Below are positions 15,049 through 17,217 of a stretch of 17,217 bases of DNA, in pieces. Under the pieces are notes generated by a model. That model worked only from the letters and a program-made list of their open reading frames with translations, was not told where the DNA came from and made no database searches. The stretch covers positions 1 to 17,217 of the forward strand of contig JAODBQ010000661.1 in NCBI GenBank assembly GCA_025464045.1. The letters run 5' to 3'. The position numbers and the translations under genes are program-made. How positions within the stretch are numbered: position 1 is the first letter of the stretch; the number at the start of each line of letters is the position of its first letter. Source of the DNA: Ilumatobacteraceae bacterium. Lineage in GTDB: Bacteria > Actinomycetota > Acidimicrobiia > Acidimicrobiales > Ilumatobacteraceae.

Positions 15049-16166
15049 ACATCGTCATCTTCTGCCACTCGCTGGTCTCCGACTGGAACCACGGCAACGC
15101 GCACTTCCTGCGCGGCGTGGTGTCGGAGCTGCAGGAACGAGGCCACGACGTGCGGGTGCACGAGCCACTCGACGGCTGGAGCCGGACCAACCTCGTCGTC
15201 GACCACGGCCGCGACGCGGTGCGCGACTTCGAACGCGCCTTCCCGACGCTGCGCAGCTCGGTCTACGACCTCACCGACCTCGACATCGGCGCACTGACCG
15301 ATGGAGCGGACCTCGTCATCGTGCACGAGTGGAACGATCCGGCGGTCGTGGCCGCGGTCGGCCAGCACCGCCGCGCCGGCGGCTACCGGCTGCTGTTCCA
15401 CGACACCCACCACCGGATGGTGACGGCGCCGGAGGAGATGGCGGCGTTCGATCTGCGCCACTACGACGGCGTGCTCGCCTTCGGCCAGGTCATCTCCGAG
15501 CTGTACCTCGCTCGTGGTCTGGCCGATCGCGCGTGGACGTGGCACGAGGCTGCCGACGTCCGCACGTTCCATCCGCTGGACGGCGTCGCTCGCGACGGCG
15601 ACGTCGTGTGGATCGGCAACTGGGGCGACGGCGAACGCACGGCCGAGCTGCACGAGTTCCTGCTCGGACCCGTCGGCCGGCTCGGCCTCTCCGCCCACAT
15701 GTACGGCGTGCGGTACCCGCCAGAGGCGCACCGCGCCCTCGGCCAAGCAGGCATCCGCTACGGCGGCTGGCGGGCGAACCACCGTGCCCCGGCAGCGTTC
15801 GCGGCGCATGCGGTCACCGTGCACGTGCCCCGCCGGCCGTACGTCGTCGCGCTGCCCGGCATCCCGACGATCCGCCCCTTCGAGGCCATGGCCTGTGGGA
15901 TCCCGCTGATCTGCGCACCGTGGGAGGACGCCGAGTCGTTGTTCCGTCCTGGGACGGACTACCTGGAGGCTGCGAACGGGGCGGAGGCGGAGCATCACCT
16001 CGACGCCGTCCTGCACGACCCGGAGCTCGCGGCCTCGCTGCGCGCAGCCGGGCTGGAGACGATCCGTCGGCGGCACACGTGCGGGCACCGGGTCGACGAG
16101 CTGCTGGCGATCAGCGCCGAGCTCGGCATCGACACCGCCGCACCGACCATCGCGGCGGCGTCCTGA
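15045..16166 (+). CDS. CgeB-like glycosyltransferase 1
   Basis: This 373-residue protein resembles the CgeB/YkvP-like glycosyltransferases. The N-terminal domain begins IVIFCHSLVSDWNHGNAHFLRGV and is followed by LQERGHDVRVHEP. A DLVIVHEWNDP segment (about 89-99) comes next, then HEAADVRTFHP (167-177). The donor-domain signature IPTIRPFEAMACGIPLI (273-289) is typical. CgeB itself is a Bacillus spore-coat glycosylation protein; family members elsewhere lie in uncharacterised glycan clusters. The protein is coupled by ATGA to the preceding GT4 gene and by TGATG to the next gene, its clear homologue. No signal peptide or membrane helix is evident. Glycosyltransferase fold is likely; the reaction is unknown. 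Confidence 0.82.
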   Translation: MNIVIFCHSLVSDWNHGNAHFLRGVVSELQERGHDVRVHEPLDGWSRTNLVVDHGRDAVRDFERAFPTLRSSVYDLTDLDIGALTDGADLVIVHEWNDPAVVAAVGQHRRAGGYRLLFHDTHHRMVTAPEEMAAFDLRHYDGVLAFGQVISELYLARGLADRAWTWHEAADVRTFHPLDGVARDGDVVWIGNWGDGERTAELHEFLLGPVGRLGLSAHMYGVRYPPEAHRALGQAGIRYGGWRANHRAPAAFAAHAVTVHVPRRPYVVALPGIPTIRPFEAMACGIPLICAPWEDAESLFRPGTDYLEAANGAEAEHHLDAVLHDPELAASLRAAGLETIRRRHTCGHRVDELLAISAELGIDTAAPTIAAAS

Positions 16167-17217
16167 TGCTCGGCGCACGACGCAGGCTGGACATCCACGT
16201 CTTCGGATCCAGCCTCGTGTCCGCGTGGTGGAACGGCGCGGCGACCTACTACCGCGGCCTGTTGCGCAACCTCGCCGAGCTCGGTCACCACATCACGTTC
16301 TACGAGCCGATCGCCTACGAACGGCAGCAGCACCGGGACATCGACGACCCACCGTGGGCGGACGTCGTCATCTACCCGGCCGAGGACGCCGCGCAGGTGT
16401 CCGCGATCGTCGCACGGGCGGCCGGCGCGGACGTCGCGATCAAGACGAGCGGGGTCGGCGTCTTCGACGAGCTGCTCGATGCGGAGGTCGCCGCGCTGCG
16501 ATGCGGTGGCGCCGCCACGGTGTTCTGCGACGTCGATGCGCCGGCCACGTTGACGCGCCTCGAGGAGGACGCCGACGATCCGTTCCGCGGGCTCGTCCCG
16601 TCGTTCGACCTCGTCGTCACGTACGGGGGTGGCGAGCCCGTGCGCAACCGCTACGGCGCGCTCGGGGCCCGCAACGTCGTGCTCGTCTACAACGGCTTCG
16701 ATCCGCTGACGCACGCGCGGGCCGAACCGCTGTCCCGGCTGGTGGCCGATCTCTCGCTGCTCGCGAACCGGCTACCCGATCGCGAGGACCGCATCGACGA
16801 GTTCTTCTTCCGCGCTGCGAGCCTCCTGCCTGATCGGCAGTTCCTGCTCGGCGGCAACGGGTGGCACGACAAGCCGATGCCCGCCAACGTGCGCGCGATC
16901 GGGCACGTCGGCACCGCTGACCACAACGCGTTCAACTGCTCCGCGGGCATGGTGCTGAACGTCACCCGCGACAGCATGGTGGCGAACGGCTGGTCGCCGG
17001 CGACGCGCGTCTTCGAGACGACCGGCGTCGGTGCCTGCCTCGTCACCGATGCCTGGCTCGGCATCGACGACTTCTTCGAGGTCGGCTCCGAGATCCTCGT
17101 TGCCGCGGACGGTGCCGATGTGGCCCGCGCGGTGTCGACGACCTCGCCTGCTGCCGCCGCCGCCATCGGGTCGGCGGCAGCCCGGCGCGTCGCCCGGGAC
17201 CACACCTACGCGCAACG
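16166..17217 (+). CDS. CgeB-like glycosyltransferase 2, partial (3' end beyond window)
   Basis: An open frame from ATG 16166 (TGATG overlap with the previous stop) runs to the window edge, giving 350 full codons. The N-terminus, IHVFGSSLVSAWWNGAATYYRG then LAELGHHITFYEP, matches the opening of the previous gene (SLVS, W, NG, RG, GH, EP), so the two are paralogues. The C-terminal half has LLGGNGW (228-234), VLNVTRDSMVANGWSPATRVFE (263-284), GVGACLVTD and FFEVGSEILVA, the CgeB-like donor domain. The frame carries on without a stop to the last base, so the gene is cut by the window rather than broken. It is the last visible gene of the operon, which may continue. Confidence 0.87.
   Translation, partial: MLGARRRLDIHVFGSSLVSAWWNGAATYYRGLLRNLAELGHHITFYEPIAYERQQHRDIDDPPWADVVIYPAEDAAQVSAIVARAAGADVAIKTSGVGVFDELLDAEVAALRCGGAATVFCDVDAPATLTRLEEDADDPFRGLVPSFDLVVTYGGGEPVRNRYGALGARNVVLVYNGFDPLTHARAEPLSRLVADLSLLANRLPDREDRIDEFFFRAASLLPDRQFLLGGNGWHDKPMPANVRAIGHVGTADHNAFNCSAGMVLNVTRDSMVANGWSPATRVFETTGVGACLVTDAWLGIDDFFEVGSEILVAADGADVARAVSTTSPAAAAAIGSAAARRVARDHTYAQ

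Noticed and set aside
1..17217. Mobile elements, CRISPR arrays, tRNA/rRNA genes or phage genes
   Set aside because: No transposase or integrase motifs, no regularly spaced repeats with spacers, and no RNA gene signature were seen on either strand.

Overview
The window is a high-GC stretch with dense, one-directional, translationally coupled genes. Nearly every gene pair inside an operon overlaps by an ATGA or GTGA. That style, an MprA/MprB-like two-component pair, a SigB/SigF/SigG-type sigma factor and Thr/Ser-rich lipoproteins point to an actinobacterium, perhaps an Acidimicrobiia relative. The lineage is an inference from style and families, not from a marker gene. No rRNA, tRNA, insertion sequence, phage gene, attachment site or CRISPR array was seen.

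Layout. (1) Positions 1-520, minus strand: the N-terminal part of an OmpR/PhoB-type response regulator running off the left edge. (2) 756-5564, plus strand: a four-gene operon encoding a Ser/Thr-rich lipoprotein, two different complete ABC ATPases and one large ten-helix FtsX/MacB-type permease. (3) 5580-8466: a two-component system (response regulator plus HAMP histidine kinase) followed by a secreted PepSY-domain protein. Both the regulator gene and the PepSY gene are preceded by TCAG elements spaced at multiples of 11 bp, the spacing expected for an OmpR-family dimer array. This suggests an autoregulated system with the PepSY protein as a target. A strong hairpin at 8483-8524 closes the region. 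(4) 8714-9598: a stand-alone group-3 sigma factor. (5) 9824-17217 (right edge): seven coupled genes for sugar-nucleotide modification and glycosyl transfer. They encode a rhamnose/glucose-4-epimerase-like SDR, a CDP-paratose-2-epimerase-like SDR, a zinc-type medium-chain dehydrogenase, a Gfo/Idh/MocA oxidoreductase, a GT4-type glycosyltransferase and two related CgeB-like glycosyltransferases. The last one is cut by the window edge.

How the parts may work together. Regions 2 and 3 look like an envelope-sensing and lipoprotein/ABC module of the MprAB/MacB kind. Region 5 looks like a dedicated pathway for an unusual sugar and its attachment to a glycolipid, polysaccharide or small molecule. It shows no polymerase, flippase or acceptor-synthesis gene within the window, so the product cannot be named. 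The most promising items for follow-up are the phased operators of region 3 and the compact glycan operon of region 5.
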